64,000 nucleotides of DNA from Leptospira ellinghausenii (GTDB lineage Bacteria; Spirochaetota; Leptospiria; Leptospirales; Leptospiraceae), in contig NZ_BFAZ01000009.1 of assembly GCF_003114815.1 (NCBI RefSeq), forward strand, positions 1,240,001 through 1,304,000. The letters run 5' to 3'. The notes beneath the pieces were generated by a model. It ran no database searches. It had not been told where the DNA came from and was given only the letters and a program-made list of their open reading frames with translations. The translations under genes and the position numbers were made by a program. Shown here piece by piece: positions 17,865 through 26,900 of this stretch; the stretch's first letter is position 1, and each line of letters opens with the position of its first letter.

Positions 17865-18760
17865 GATTGGACCACTGGTAATTGAAGATAAGCATTGACT
17901 AAACCTAAAGAATTGTATGTGGCATGGCAAGCCATCGCAATCCAAAGATTTCCCGTTTTAATGTACAAGTAACCAAAAAACATTCCTACACCACAAATGA
18001 TGAAAGGAATGGCAATGGAAGTACCTTCTCCATAATGTAACCAACCGAATAATAAGGATACAATGAGTAAACCTTCTTGGGTTAATCCTTTATCAATGAA
18101 GGCTTTTAGCAAAAAACCTCTAAAGAAGATTTCTTCCAAAATTCCTGTAATGATACCTACAACATATATTCCCCATGCAAGTAGGTAACCATTTCCATGA
18201 ATGGATTCGTATAATTTTTTTGCAAAAACACCTGATTCTAATGGAACCGATAATTTCTCTAGAATCACACCAAAAACAACCACAACAAAAAAACAAATGA
18301 AACCATTCGATATGCCACGTAATAAAATTGGAATTGAAAGTTCATCCTGTAAATTTGTGACAGGGATTTGTAATACTTTTTTGTATAATAAATAACCAAG
18401 CCCCACATAACACAAAAACCATGGAACTGAGTGTCCTAATAAGTAATATGGTTTTTCAGAAAAAACAATCTCATAGAATTCGCTAAGTAATACGTTTGGA
18501 TTTTCGGTAATTTCTTTCTGAAATTGGTCTTTGATCGGACTTACTACTTTTTGGTATTCCGCCAAAAGTCCTGAAAAATCTAACTTACCTTCAGAGTATT
18601 CTTCATAGAGAGGAAGGATTTGTTCTTCTGGAATCCTTTGGTTTAAGACCGAGTGGTTTACAAACGCCAAAAAGAATACGGAATAAAAAAAGGAACATAC
18701 ATAGACGAGACCCAAAGAGTAGGCAGTGAGCCGAAAGATCTCAAAAAATCGATTCTGCAT
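17861..18760 (-). CDS. CPBP-family intramembrane glutamic/metallo-protease (CAAX-prenyl protease-like)
   Basis: A 299-residue polytopic membrane protein. The family motifs are present: EEIFFRGF (paired Glu and Arg), FGWLHYGEG (first His) and ACHATYNSLGL (second His). These form the active site of Abi/CPBP proteases, related to the CAAX protease Rce1. About eight membrane helices are predicted, with an N-terminal periplasmic-looking loop containing the ENPNVL segment. Substrate unknown. The following secreted-protein gene begins inside its stop codon, suggesting a functional pair. Confidence 0.9.
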   Translation of the reverse strand: MQNRFFEIFRLTAYSLGLVYVCSFFYSVFFLAFVNHSVLNQRIPEEQILPLYEEYSEGKLDFSGLLAEYQKVVSPIKDQFQKEITENPNVLLSEFYEIVFSEKPYYLLGHSVPWFLCYVGLGYLLYKKVLQIPVTNLQDELSIPILLRGISNGFICFFVVVVFGVILEKLSVPLESGVFAKKLYESIHGNGYLLAWGIYVVGIITGILEEIFFRGFLLKAFIDKGLTQEGLLIVSLLFGWLHYGEGTSIAIPFIICGVGMFFGYLYIKTGNLWIAMACHATYNSLGLVNAYLQLPVVQS

Positions 18761-18838
18761 CTGCCTTACAGTTCCTCAATTTCGGCAAGAATCGTCATCG
18801 TTTTTTTGAGAAATGGACGATAATCATTTTAGAAGATT

Positions 18839-19741
18839 ATGTCTAATCGCCTTGTTTTACTGAAATGGACTGTGATTTGGATCGGTTTTGGAGCCGTGAC
18901 GAATCTATTTCCTGGTCCTCTCACATTGGCCAACCTAGAATATTCAAATCCATCATTAAAAAACCTTCGTTCCGAAATCAAAGAAAACCTGAGAATTTCA
19001 AAATCAGGCACTAAAAAAGAAATCCTCATCCCACTCAAATATTACGAATACAAGGTGCAAAAGGAAGACAACTTTTTCAAAATCATGGCGCGAACAGGTA
19101 TGGATTTAGAAACCTTATCCTCCGTTAACGAACTCAGTTCCCCTCATGATTTATCACAAGGTATGATCCTTGAAATTCCAAATATGCGCGGAACATTCCA
19201 TCCAGAAGAAACGGATGGTAGTGACAAAACAAAATCGATTCTAGCAGAAAAATACCAAATTGATGCAAACAAATTGCAATATGATTCCGAACGAGGTAAG
19301 TGGTTTTTACCTGGTATCTCAATGGGGAAATCAGAAAAATCTTTCTTTTACGGATTTGGATTCCAGTTCCCGCTAACAGCCGCTATCATCTCCTCAAATT
19401 TTGGAAAACGATTAGATCCTTTTACTAAAAAAGAAACTTTTCACGGTGGTTTGGATATGGCCGCCAAACAAGGATCAGATGTATTTTCTTCAATGGATGG
19501 AGAAGTTAGTTTTGTTGGTGCTCAAGGTGGATATGGTAATCTAATTATTATTAAACATATTTTAGGTTACGAAACTAGATACGGACATCTATTGAACTTT
19601 GCTGTAAAACATGGACAAAGAGTCAAAAAAGGCGAAAAAATTGGGGAAGTAGGTCAAACAGGTAGAGCGACCGGTCCACATTTACATTTTGAAATTAGAA
19701 GAAATTCAAAAAGAGAAAGACCTATTTTTCGATCTCATTAA
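18839..19741 (+). CDS. LysM plus M23 peptidase domain protein
   Basis: A 300-residue exported protein. A signal peptide or anchor covers residues 1-30. A LysM domain follows (about 62-115: YKVQKEDNFFKI through GMILEIPN) for peptidoglycan binding. The C-terminal M23 (LytM-like) domain spans about 175-295 with the zinc ligands in HGGLDMA and HLHFEIR, both intact. It would cleave or remodel peptidoglycan in the periplasm, or activate an amidase. It is divergent from the CPBP protease gene. Confidence 0.92.
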   Translation: MSNRLVLLKWTVIWIGFGAVTNLFPGPLTLANLEYSNPSLKNLRSEIKENLRISKSGTKKEILIPLKYYEYKVQKEDNFFKIMARTGMDLETLSSVNELSSPHDLSQGMILEIPNMRGTFHPEETDGSDKTKSILAEKYQIDANKLQYDSERGKWFLPGISMGKSEKSFFYGFGFQFPLTAAIISSNFGKRLDPFTKKETFHGGLDMAAKQGSDVFSSMDGEVSFVGAQGGYGNLIIIKHILGYETRYGHLLNFAVKHGQRVKKGEKIGEVGQTGRATGPHLHFEIRRNSKRERPIFRSH

Positions 19742-19787
19742 AAAAAGATTTTACGATCTATCTTGATTGTGTTACTTCTTGGATTCA

Positions 19788-20963
19788 ATGGACTTTGAAA
19801 TTCCCCAAGAAGTTGAAACACTTCGTAAAAACATCCAATCTTTTATAACAGAAGAAATCATTCCTCTGGAAAAACATTATGATTATGAAAAAGGTCGAAT
19901 GCCAGAAGATATCAACCAACAAGCACGCGCTAAAGTAAAATCGGCTGGGTTTTGGACACCTCATCTTCCCAAATCAGAAGGTGGATTAGGTTTAGATTTA
20001 ATTGGAACCTGTATTATTTTTAGTGAACTTGGTCGTTCTCCTATTGCTCCTTATATTTTTAATTGTGATGCGCCTGATGAAGGAAATATGCATTTGTTAT
20101 CCCTTGCAGCATCTGAAAAACAAAAAGAATTAATTTTACATCCACTCATCAAAGGGGAACTTCGCACTGGATTTGCAATGACTGAACCTTCACCAGGTGC
20201 CGGTTCTGATCCCACTTCTTTGCAAACCAATGCTGAAAAACAAGGTGATAAATACATTCTAAATGGACGTAAGTGGTATTGTACTGGCGCAAATGGAGCG
20301 AAGTATCTCATCGTAATGGCGAAAGTCAATGGAAGTTTTCGCAAAACAACGATGTTTCTTGTACCAACTGATGCCAAAGGATATACAATGGTTCGAGAGA
20401 TTGAACTAATGGGATCCCACGGACCAGGTGGGCATTGTGAACTCAATTTTGAAAATGTAGAAGTTCCTGAAGATATGATTTTAGGTAGAGTCGGCGAGGG
20501 TTTTCGCTTATCACAAGAACGATTGGGTCCAGCTCGTCTCACCCATTGTATGAGATGGACTGGGATGGCAAGAAGAGCTCTTTCAATTGCGCGAAGTTAT
20601 GCGAAAGAAAGAGAAGTTTTTAGTGCACGGATTGCCGATCACCAAGGAATCCAGTGGATGTTTGCAGAACGTGCTACTGAGATAGAGATGGCATTCTTAT
20701 TAACATTGAAGGCAGCTTGGTTATTAAAAATGGGTAAGGATGCAAGACAGGAAACTTCCATGGCAAAATGGAAAGTGAGTGAGTCGTTGTGTAATACAAT
20801 TGATATGGCGATCCAAATATGTGGTGGAAAGGGATATTCAAGAGACTTACCACTTGAATTGTTTTATCGAGATGCGCGCGCAGCAAGAATTGCAGATGGC
20901 CCTTCCGAAGTTCATAAAATGGTCATTGGTCGCAATTACGTATCGGAAAAATGGGATTTTTAA
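19788..20963 (+). CDS. Acyl-CoA dehydrogenase
   Basis: A roughly 391-residue FAD-dependent acyl-CoA dehydrogenase (usual length 380-400), starting at the ATG at 19788; a TTG at 19767 would add seven residues. Visible motifs are [15 protein letters not shown] (FAD/substrate loop) and the C-terminal [15 protein letters not shown] with [20 protein letters not shown], the typical flavin-binding end. It catalyses the first oxidation step of fatty-acyl-CoA breakdown or a related branched or cyclic acyl-CoA. It heads a compact operon with a phosphotransferase, a DUF6285 protein and a phosphoglycerate-mutase-type phosphatase. Confidence 0.92.
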   Translation: MDFEIPQEVETLRKNIQSFITEEIIPLEKHYDYEKGRMPEDINQQARAKVKSAGFWTPHLPKSEGGLGLDLIGTCIIFSELGRSPIAPYIFNCDAPDEGNMHLLSLAASEKQKELILHPLIKGELRTGFAMTEPSPGAGSDPTSLQTNAEKQGDKYILNGRKWYCTGANGAKYLIVMAKVNGSFRKTTMFLVPTDAKGYTMVREIELMGSHGPGGHCELNFENVEVPEDMILGRVGEGFRLSQERLGPARLTHCMRWTGMARRALSIARSYAKEREVFSARIADHQGIQWMFAERATEIEMAFLLTLKAAWLLKMGKDARQETSMAKWKVSESLCNTIDMAIQICGGKGYSRDLPLELFYRDARAARIADGPSEVHKMVIGRNYVSEKWDF

Positions 20964-20969
20964 AGATTC

Positions 20970-22001
20970 ATGGATATTAAAGAACTGCAAGAGAAGGTAG
21001 AACTTCACCTTACATCCATATGGAAAGAGCCAGTTAGGATAACTGAAATTTTTCATCTAAGTGGAGGAGCTTGCCAAGATAATTATGCTTTGGATATACA
21101 ATCCAAATCTTCCAATAAATCACTTGTTCTTCGCACAGATAAGGGGGGAAGTTTACTCTCATCTTTATCGAAACGGGATGAATTTAAAGTAGCGGAACTA
21201 GTTTACAATGCAGGAGTCAAAACTCCAACACCTGTATATTTAGAAGAACAAACTTCTATCATAGGCACACCTTTTTTTCTAATGGAAAAAATTGCTGGAA
21301 AAGCAACAGGTCGTTACATCACAAAAGATAAAGAATTAGATTCCTATCGTAAAACCAAAATGGTTTCTGATTTAGCATCGAATCTTGCAAAACTTCATAC
21401 AGTAGTTCCCGAATCTGTAAAAGAAGAAGAGCTAAAACAGAAACTCAAATTAGTCACGATAGAAAATTACATTAGCCAAGCAATTGCAGATTTAAGACAG
21501 TCCTTAGACGATTTACCGGAAGCTCATCCTGCAATTGAATTATGCCTCAATTGGATGGAGTCACATGCACCAAATATTGATAAAATTGTATTAGTTCATG
21601 GTGATTTTCGCACTGGAAACTTTATGATGAATGCAGAAGGTCTTCAAGGAATCTTAGATTTTGAATTTGCCCACTTTGGAGATCGACACGAAGATATCGC
21701 TTGGTTGTGTATGCGTGATTGGAGGTTTGGTCGTCTTAATAAAGAAGTAGGTGGATTCGGCGATCGAAAGGATTTTTATAAAGAATACGAACTTACCTCT
21801 GGTATCGAGGTTGATCCATATAAAGTATCCTATTGGGAAATCATGGGAAATGTTAGATGGGCAATCGGAAGTGCACAACAGGCTGAAAGGCATATGTCTG
21901 GCAAAGATAAAGGAATCGAGCTTGCTTCGATCGGAAGAAGGACGGCTGAAATGGAATGGGAAGCAATGCGTCTCATAGAGGAATTAGAAAATGCAGTATA
22001 G
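20970..22001 (+). CDS. Phosphotransferase (APH/choline-kinase fold)
   Basis: A 343-residue kinase-fold protein of the aminoglycoside/choline phosphotransferase family. The catalytic loop VLVHGDFRTGNFMM and the metal-binding GILDFEFAHFGD are intact. In other bacteria this type (similar to ACAD10/11 kinase domains) sits beside acyl-CoA dehydrogenases and phosphorylates a hydroxy-acyl-CoA before dehydration; here it lies seven bases behind such a dehydrogenase. That function is inferred from the ACAD10/11 precedent. The next gene overlaps its end by 11 bp. Confidence 0.88.
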   Translation: MDIKELQEKVELHLTSIWKEPVRITEIFHLSGGACQDNYALDIQSKSSNKSLVLRTDKGGSLLSSLSKRDEFKVAELVYNAGVKTPTPVYLEEQTSIIGTPFFLMEKIAGKATGRYITKDKELDSYRKTKMVSDLASNLAKLHTVVPESVKEEELKQKLKLVTIENYISQAIADLRQSLDDLPEAHPAIELCLNWMESHAPNIDKIVLVHGDFRTGNFMMNAEGLQGILDFEFAHFGDRHEDIAWLCMRDWRFGRLNKEVGGFGDRKDFYKEYELTSGIEVDPYKVSYWEIMGNVRWAIGSAQQAERHMSGKDKGIELASIGRRTAEMEWEAMRLIEELENAV

Positions 22002-22431
22002 ACCTGATACAAAAGAACTACTTGCTGCCATTCAAGATTTTATGATGAAAGAATTATTACCCAAACTAGAAGGTGATGATTTATTATCATATAAAACACT
22101 AGTTTCTTGGAATATGTTAGGTGTCATAGCAAGGGAAATTGAAAATTCAGAATATACCAATCTCTGGTCGGAAATTTTGAATCAGAAATTATTAATCTCA
22201 GAATTGGAATCCAGATACAATTTAGAAAGTTTTCAAAAACTATCCAAAAAAGAAAAATACCGAGTTTTATATAATTGGAATCAAAGTTTAGCCCAAAGCA
22301 TTCGAAACCAATCGAATTCAAAAACTAATTCCTCTAAAATTGATACATCTCCAAAAGGAAAAGTATGGAATTTGGTAAAATTTCAATTAAAAGAAAACTT
22401 ATCTGTTTCCAATCCGAGGTTCCAAGTATAG
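21991..22431 (+). CDS. DUF6285-type protein
   Basis: A 146-residue soluble helical protein. I recognise it as likely DUF6285, a family often encoded just after phosphotransferase genes in acyl-CoA dehydrogenase clusters; the match rests on the start RPDTKELLAAIQDFM and WNMLGVIAREIE. It overlaps the kinase gene by 11 bp and stops directly before the next ATG, so the four genes form one operon. Function unknown; it may be an accessory to the kinase. C-terminal third is Ser/Asn/Lys-rich. Confidence 0.78.
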   Translation: MQYRPDTKELLAAIQDFMMKELLPKLEGDDLLSYKTLVSWNMLGVIAREIENSEYTNLWSEILNQKLLISELESRYNLESFQKLSKKEKYRVLYNWNQSLAQSIRNQSNSKTNSSKIDTSPKGKVWNLVKFQLKENLSVSNPRFQV

Positions 22432-23145
22432 ATGTCCTATTTATATTTAGTTCGACATGGTCAAGCTGATCGACTTGGAAAAAATTATGATCAACTAACA
22501 GAGCTAGGTTGGAAACAAGCAAATCTTTTAGGTGAATATTTTAAACTCCAAAGAATTGAATTTGATTCCGTATATACGGGAACATTAAACAGGCAAAAAC
22601 AAACTGCAGAAGGAATCATTAAAAGTTTTACCAACGATCAATTTTGTATCCCAGATCCCATTGAAAATTCTGCTTGGGATGAATTTGATTCTAGGATGTG
22701 GTTAGGTATTGCTGCCAAAATCCGAAATGCGAATCCATCATTTGCAAAATTATATGAATCATATAAAAATGCATGGGAAGATGGAAAAGAGGAAACTAGG
22801 CATTATTTTCAGGAGCTCATACAACTAGTATTAGCTGATTGGGTGAATGGAGTTTGGGGTTCTATAGAACCATATACGTTTGAAGAATATGTTGAAAAGG
22901 TATCAAAAGGTCCACTCCAAATCCCTGTTGATGTAAAAAGTACCCTTGTTATTTCTTCAAGTACTCCCATCGCCATTATGATGGGACTTTCCTGCAAAAT
23001 GAATTATAAAGAATTTCCTATATTTATGAAATCAATTTTAAATTCTTCTTTAAGTGTGTTTCATCGGGAAAACAATCATTGGGAACCTGTTAGTTGGAAT
23101 GGAACTCCCCACTTGCAAAATCCAGATTTGATTACAATTGTTTAA
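22432..23145 (+). CDS. Histidine phosphatase family protein
   Basis: A 237-residue phosphoglycerate-mutase-like phosphatase. The RHG motif (YLVRHGQADRLG) with the phosphoryl-accepting His is at residue 8-10. A second conserved Arg lies in TLNRQKQTAEG. The usual catalytic second His in a loop before the C-terminus is replaced by a less typical VISSSTPIAIMMG stretch (this family often has SHG or SSG here), so activity needs checking. It is the last gene of the acyl-CoA dehydrogenase operon and may dephosphorylate an acyl or sugar phosphate made by the kinase. Confidence 0.85.
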   Translation: MSYLYLVRHGQADRLGKNYDQLTELGWKQANLLGEYFKLQRIEFDSVYTGTLNRQKQTAEGIIKSFTNDQFCIPDPIENSAWDEFDSRMWLGIAAKIRNANPSFAKLYESYKNAWEDGKEETRHYFQELIQLVLADWVNGVWGSIEPYTFEEYVEKVSKGPLQIPVDVKSTLVISSSTPIAIMMGLSCKMNYKEFPIFMKSILNSSLSVFHRENNHWEPVSWNGTPHLQNPDLITIV

Positions 23146-23159
23146 GAATGAAAATTGAT

Positions 23160-23855
23160 TTACGGTTGGGTAAAGGAAGACAATAATTTAACTCGATTTT
23201 TAGCTTTTTGTCCCCAACCGGATCTTGGATAATTTTTGTATAAATGATCCATGGCAGCTAGTTCTTCTTCATTTGTTTTGCTATAACGAACTGAAATTTT
23301 TGGTTCTTCTTGGAATTTAAAATCAACTGTTACATGAAAACTTCCCATAAACACAACAGTACCAGGTTGTAAATCCACTCTTGATTTCCGAATCTCTTCT
23401 GGATCAAAATCAATATCGATTTTATTTGCTTGTTTAGTGCTACTAAAAGCAAAATCCGAGGCACCACGATTGAGTAAGTGGACAGCATCAAAAATTTCGT
23501 ATTGGCCTTCTTTTAGGTTTTGAAAGTAATAATAATGTTCTGAACTTTCGCTATATTCGATTGATTTTTCACCTTTTCTTAAGGTTACTTTTTGGAACCT
23601 TGGGTCAATCAATTCATCTAGTATCATTTCATCTTTAACAATCGTCATATGGACAATTATCAAACTACTTTGAGAATTTTTAGGGCCAAAACTTGAACAC
23701 TCGGGAAATAAATAGGTAACCAAAAGTAAGATTAAAAACTTACGAAAAATTCCCGAAGAAAACGATTCCCATTTTGAGGTTTGTTGTTTATTCGAGAATA
23801 AATCGTTTTCAGAATTGCGATCAATTGGATTTGTATTTTCCGAGTTTGAGCTCAT
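23160..23855 (-). CDS. Membrane-anchored protein of unknown function
   Basis: A 231-residue protein with a hydrophilic N-terminal stretch rich in Ser/Asn/Glu and one hydrophobic segment (about residues 39-56) ending in PECSS; this could be an internal anchor or a lipobox-like site, but no start codon fits a usual short signal peptide. The rest is beta-rich (such as PGTVVFMGSFHVTVDFKF), as in an Ig-like or transthyretin-like domain. It lies 14 bp downstream of the aldo-keto reductase gene on the same strand. Confidence 0.6.
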   Translation of the reverse strand: MSSNSENTNPIDRNSENDLFSNKQQTSKWESFSSGIFRKFLILLLVTYLFPECSSFGPKNSQSSLIIVHMTIVKDEMILDELIDPRFQKVTLRKGEKSIEYSESSEHYYYFQNLKEGQYEIFDAVHLLNRGASDFAFSSTKQANKIDIDFDPEEIRKSRVDLQPGTVVFMGSFHVTVDFKFQEEPKISVRYSKTNEEELAAMDHLYKNYPRSGWGQKAKNRVKLLSSFTQP

Positions 23856-23869
23856 ATCAAAATAGGTCC

Positions 23870-24886
23870 TTAGCCCATTGGGTATTGAATTTTTTTGGAT
23901 ACAGCATTAATTTCGGATAATATTTCTTCAGATAAAATGACATCTGTAGCTTTTAATGATTCTTCCAGTTGTTCCACTGTATTCGCACCAATAATTGTAG
24001 AGGCAACAAAATCATGTTGTTTACTCCAAGCAACAGACATCACAGTTGAACTCATTCCATATCTGTTGGCAATTTCCATCAATTCTTTAGTGGAGGCTAA
24101 CGTTTGTTCGTTTAAGAATCGGTTAGACATTCGTTTTTGTCTTTCCCCTTCTACCATATACCGTACAAATCGTGCCCCTTCCGGTTTTGTTGGACCATTG
24201 TATTTACCAGTCAAAACTCCACCAGCTAATGGGGAATATGGGAGTAGAGAGACTCCTTCCTTTCTGCAAACTTGAGCTAACTCATCTTCAAACCTACGAT
24301 TGAGTATAGAAAAATTGTTTTGAATTGAATCGTAACGAATCAAATTGTATTTGTCCGAAGTCCATAAACTTTTCATAAGTCCAAAGGATGTTTCATTTGA
24401 ACATCCAGCATATCGAATTTTGCCTTCTTCTTTCAATTCGGTGAGTGCTTCCATTGTTTCGTCATATGCAACATCATGATCAGGCCAATGCGTTTGGTAC
24501 AAATCAATAGTTTCAACACCTAATCTTTGTAAGGAACCTTCAATGGCACGTCGAATGTGATATTTATCGAGAGCAGTTTTTCCTTCGCGTAAAGGTGGAC
24601 TGAACCAACCGTGGCCGGGCCCCGCCACTTTACTTGCGATAATAATTCCATCTCTCGGTTTTGTTTTTATCCATTTACCGAAAATTTCTTCTGTTCTATG
24701 TACCCAAGATTTTTGAGGTGGTACAGGATAAATTTCAGCTGTATCATAAAAATCAATCCCAGAATCATAAGCTTTGTCTAAAATTCTAAACGCCTCATCT
24801 TCGTTACATGAGGAACCAAAAGTCATGGTTCCCATACAAATTTCAGAAACCACCATACCTGATTTGCCAAGTCTTCGTTTTTTCAT
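23870..24886 (-). CDS. Aldo/keto reductase
   Basis: A 338-residue NADPH-dependent aldo/keto reductase of the TIM-barrel AKR family. The catalytic tetrad residues are visible: Asp and Tyr in FYDTAEIYP, Lys in IIASKV, and His in [10 protein letters not shown]. The C-terminal NADP-binding [14 protein letters not shown] stretch is typical. It is similar to the YajO/Tas/potassium-channel beta group. The gene stops one base ahead of nothing on its 3' side; its start is one base downstream of the acylphosphatase stop, so the two are co-transcribed with the Nudix gene. Confidence 0.92.
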   Translation of the reverse strand: MKKRRLGKSGMVVSEICMGTMTFGSSCNEDEAFRILDKAYDSGIDFYDTAEIYPVPPQKSWVHRTEEIFGKWIKTKPRDGIIIASKVAGPGHGWFSPPLREGKTALDKYHIRRAIEGSLQRLGVETIDLYQTHWPDHDVAYDETMEALTELKEEGKIRYAGCSNETSFGLMKSLWTSDKYNLIRYDSIQNNFSILNRRFEDELAQVCRKEGVSLLPYSPLAGGVLTGKYNGPTKPEGARFVRYMVEGERQKRMSNRFLNEQTLASTKELMEIANRYGMSSTVMSVAWSKQHDFVASTIIGANTVEQLEESLKATDVILSEEILSEINAVSKKIQYPMG

Positions 24887-24887
24887 G

Positions 24888-25175
24888 TTATTTTTTGATT
24901 AAAAAAGTTTTAAATTGGTTTTTAGGATCACTCCATTCAATGACATGATCCTTTACCTTTGCCTTTGTAGGTCCTCGTTGCATTGCACGGTATAAATCTT
25001 CAATAAAAAGTTTATCACCTTCGACAACTGCTTCCACTTCCCCATTCGGTAAGTTTTGAGTATAACCTTTGAGTCTCATTTCTTGGGCTTTTTGTAGGAT
25101 ATAATAACGAAATCCAACACCCTGTACGGTTCCCCGTATTATAATTCTAGCTCTTGCTTCTTCTGATTTTCCCAA
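24888..25175 (-). CDS. Acylphosphatase
   Basis: A 95-residue acylphosphatase. The active-site loop [11 protein letters not shown] with the phosphate-binding Arg, and the Asn in [12 protein letters not shown], are both intact. It hydrolyses acylphosphates in the cytoplasm; usual length is about 90-100 residues. It sits between a Nudix hydrolase gene and an aldo-keto reductase gene in the same orientation with very small gaps. Confidence 0.93.
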   Translation of the reverse strand: MGKSEEARARIIIRGTVQGVGFRYYILQKAQEMRLKGYTQNLPNGEVEAVVEGDKLFIEDLYRAMQRGPTKAKVKDHVIEWSDPKNQFKTFLIKK

Positions 25176-25196
25176 AGATTGTCTCCTACAATTACC

Positions 25197-25715
25197 TTAC
25201 TTTGATTTAACATTCTCTGCAATGTAATTTTGAATCGCAGATTTAAAAAGAGGAACAAACTTTTCATAAACAGGGCGTTTAAAATCAATGACAACTTGGA
25301 TTGTGTCCTCGATCTCCATATGGATTACAGTCAAAAACTCTTGTTCATGATGAACCAAATCACATTCTTCTAATTCCCCATCCCAATAAAACAAAATCCA
25401 TCGTTGTAATTGACCACGAAACTTTTGTAGATGAGAATTGAGTCCTAAAGAGTTGGGAAAATCATATGGAATCCAATCAGGGTATTCAGTCACATAAATT
25501 GCTTTTTTGATTCCAAGTTCTTCATATAATTCTCGTTTTGCGGCTTCTAAATAATCTTCTTCTTCATCGATTCCTCCTTGAGGAAATTGCCAAGAACCTG
25601 GAAATTGAATCCGTTCTCCCACAATTACTTTACCCAAAGAGTTAAATACTACCATTCCTACATTTTTTCGGTAGGGTTTGTTTGTCATAATTGTTAGAAT
25701 GTCCCTTTCATCCAT
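25197..25715 (-). CDS. RppH-like Nudix hydrolase
   Basis: A 172-residue Nudix hydrolase close in size and motif layout to RNA pyrophosphohydrolase RppH. The full Nudix box is GGIDEEEDYLEAAKRELYEELGI (Gly, Glu, Arg-Glu and Glu-Glu in place), preceded by WQFPQ, as in RppH, and followed by the WILFYW strand. RppH removes pyrophosphate from the 5' end of mRNAs; related enzymes act on dinucleoside polyphosphates, so the exact substrate is inferred. It is divergent from the SixA gene. Confidence 0.88.
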   Translation of the reverse strand: MDERDILTIMTNKPYRKNVGMVVFNSLGKVIVGERIQFPGSWQFPQGGIDEEEDYLEAAKRELYEELGIKKAIYVTEYPDWIPYDFPNSLGLNSHLQKFRGQLQRWILFYWDGELEECDLVHHEQEFLTVIHMEIEDTIQVVIDFKRPVYEKFVPLFKSAIQNYIAENVKSK

Positions 25716-25787
25716 TTTCGCAAGAAATTCCTTAATTTTTTGTTTCTTGGGAAATCCTTAGTTTCAATCTTGGGATTAGGAGATAGT

Positions 25788-26282
25788 ATGAAGATCATTT
25801 TGGTTCGTCACGGTGAGGCAGAAAACTCCACCCCTACCATTTCCGATTCACAACGAGAACTAACCGATAAAGGAAGAAGTGACATTCACAAAATCGGTAA
25901 ATTTATTAAAAACTCATCTTTATCCGTCAAACAAGTCTATTATAGCCCATATACCAGAACCAAACACACTGCCGAAATTCTTTCCGAAGAATTAAAGTAC
26001 AATGGTGAAATGGTCGCATCCGACGATTTAGCAGCAGGTAGAGGTTGTACAGACATTATATCTTGTTTGGTGAATTTTAGTAATTCCGATACTGTTTTGT
26101 TAGTTGGTCATAATCCAGATATAACTTACTTCGCTGCCAAATTACTTGGGAATTCTAGTGTAGCTGAAAATTTAGTTTTCCAACCAGGGTCCACAATTGC
26201 CATCAATGTTGCCCGCGAAAAATTTGACCACGGCCAAATCATTTGGGCGATTTCTCCCGATAATTTAGGTACGGAATCCTAA
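25788..26282 (+). CDS. SixA-type phosphohistidine phosphatase
   Basis: A 164-residue histidine phosphatase of the SixA type, starting at the ATG at 25788, which has an AGGAG ribosome-binding site; a longer frame from 25740 lacks this. The RHG motif is at the very start (IILVRHGEAE) and the second His lies in LLVGHNPDIT, both intact. SixA removes phosphate from His-containing phosphotransfer or PTS proteins. It is smaller than the other histidine phosphatase in this window (22432-23145). tRNA-Pro follows. Confidence 0.9.
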   Translation: MKIILVRHGEAENSTPTISDSQRELTDKGRSDIHKIGKFIKNSSLSVKQVYYSPYTRTKHTAEILSEELKYNGEMVASDDLAAGRGCTDIISCLVNFSNSDTVLLVGHNPDITYFAAKLLGNSSVAENLVFQPGSTIAINVAREKFDHGQIIWAISPDNLGTES

Positions 26283-26346
26283 GTTACGTCTTCCGTTTGT
26301 AAGGCTTGACCAAGTGGATCTATTCAGGTTTTTGGATTTCATAACA

Positions 26347-26418
26347 CGGGGTGTAGCGCAGCGGTAGCGCACTTGTCTGGGGGGCAAGGGGTCGCCGGTT
26401 CAAATCCGGTCACTCCGA
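26347..26418 (+). tRNA. tRNA-Pro (GGG anticodon)
   Basis: A 72-base cloverleaf. The acceptor arm CGGGGTG pairs with CACTCCG (one G-T pair). The D arm is GCGCAGCGGTAGCGC, the anticodon stem CTTGT/GCAAG encloses CTGGGGG with anticodon GGG, and the T arm is GCCGGTTCAAATCCGGT. The discriminator is A; no CCA is encoded. Confidence 0.95.
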
Positions 26419-26439
26419 TGGTTGGTTATCTTTTTGTGC

Positions 26440-26474
26440 AAAAAACCCAGCAGGTTTGAGCACAAACCTGCCGG
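26440..26474 (-). terminator. Intrinsic terminator of the phasin-like gene
   Basis: GCAGGTTTG (26450-26458) and CAAACCTGC (26463-26471) form a perfect 9-bp stem with an AGCA loop. On the minus strand the stem runs into a GGG then a T6 tract (about 26440-26445), 40 bp past the stop of the phasin-like gene. Confidence 0.82.
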
Positions 26475-26510
26475 TAGAAAATTCAGGATGGTGAGATGAA
26501 AAAATAAAAC

Positions 26511-26801
26511 TTAAGAAGGTTTGTGATCGTTGGTTTCTTTTACCTTGTCTAGATACTTCACAACATTGTCTTTGAGTTCTTCGAATCGAACAATTCCCCA
26601 AGCAACTCCCATTTTCACTTTTAGGGCTTTATCACTTGTGTCACTTTCCCCTTGTTCTTTCAATTTTTGAAAGTTGGTTTCGAATTGGCTTTTTTTCTCG
26701 TTCAGGTCCACAACGAGTTTCTCCCAAACTTCTTTGGAAGTTTTAACAGCACCAATTCCAGCGTTCACGATATCTTGTAGTTTGTTTTCCACGTTGCTCA
26801 T
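26511..26801 (-). CDS. Phasin-like coiled-coil protein
   Basis: A 96-residue protein from the ATG at 26801, which has a GGAG ribosome-binding site in front; a longer frame adds 12 residues without one. The whole protein is amphipathic helix with charged heptads (KTSKEVWEKLVVDLNEKKSQF), as in the short phasin-type proteins that coat storage granules or stabilise proteins. The match is by overall character, not a strict motif. An intrinsic terminator follows on the same strand. Confidence 0.65.
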   Translation of the reverse strand: MSNVENKLQDIVNAGIGAVKTSKEVWEKLVVDLNEKKSQFETNFQKLKEQGESDTSDKALKVKMGVAWGIVRFEELKDNVVKYLDKVKETNDHKPS

Positions 26802-26900
26802 CGGAGAGGACTCCTTCTGGATTCCATTATTTTGCACTGCACAATAATGTCGAGAAAGAAATTGATAGTGGAATCTGAATTCTTACGGTAAACTACCTAC

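Noticed and set aside
20051..20542. A 163-codon frame opposite the acyl-CoA dehydrogenase gene
   Set aside because: It is antisense to conserved dehydrogenase motifs.
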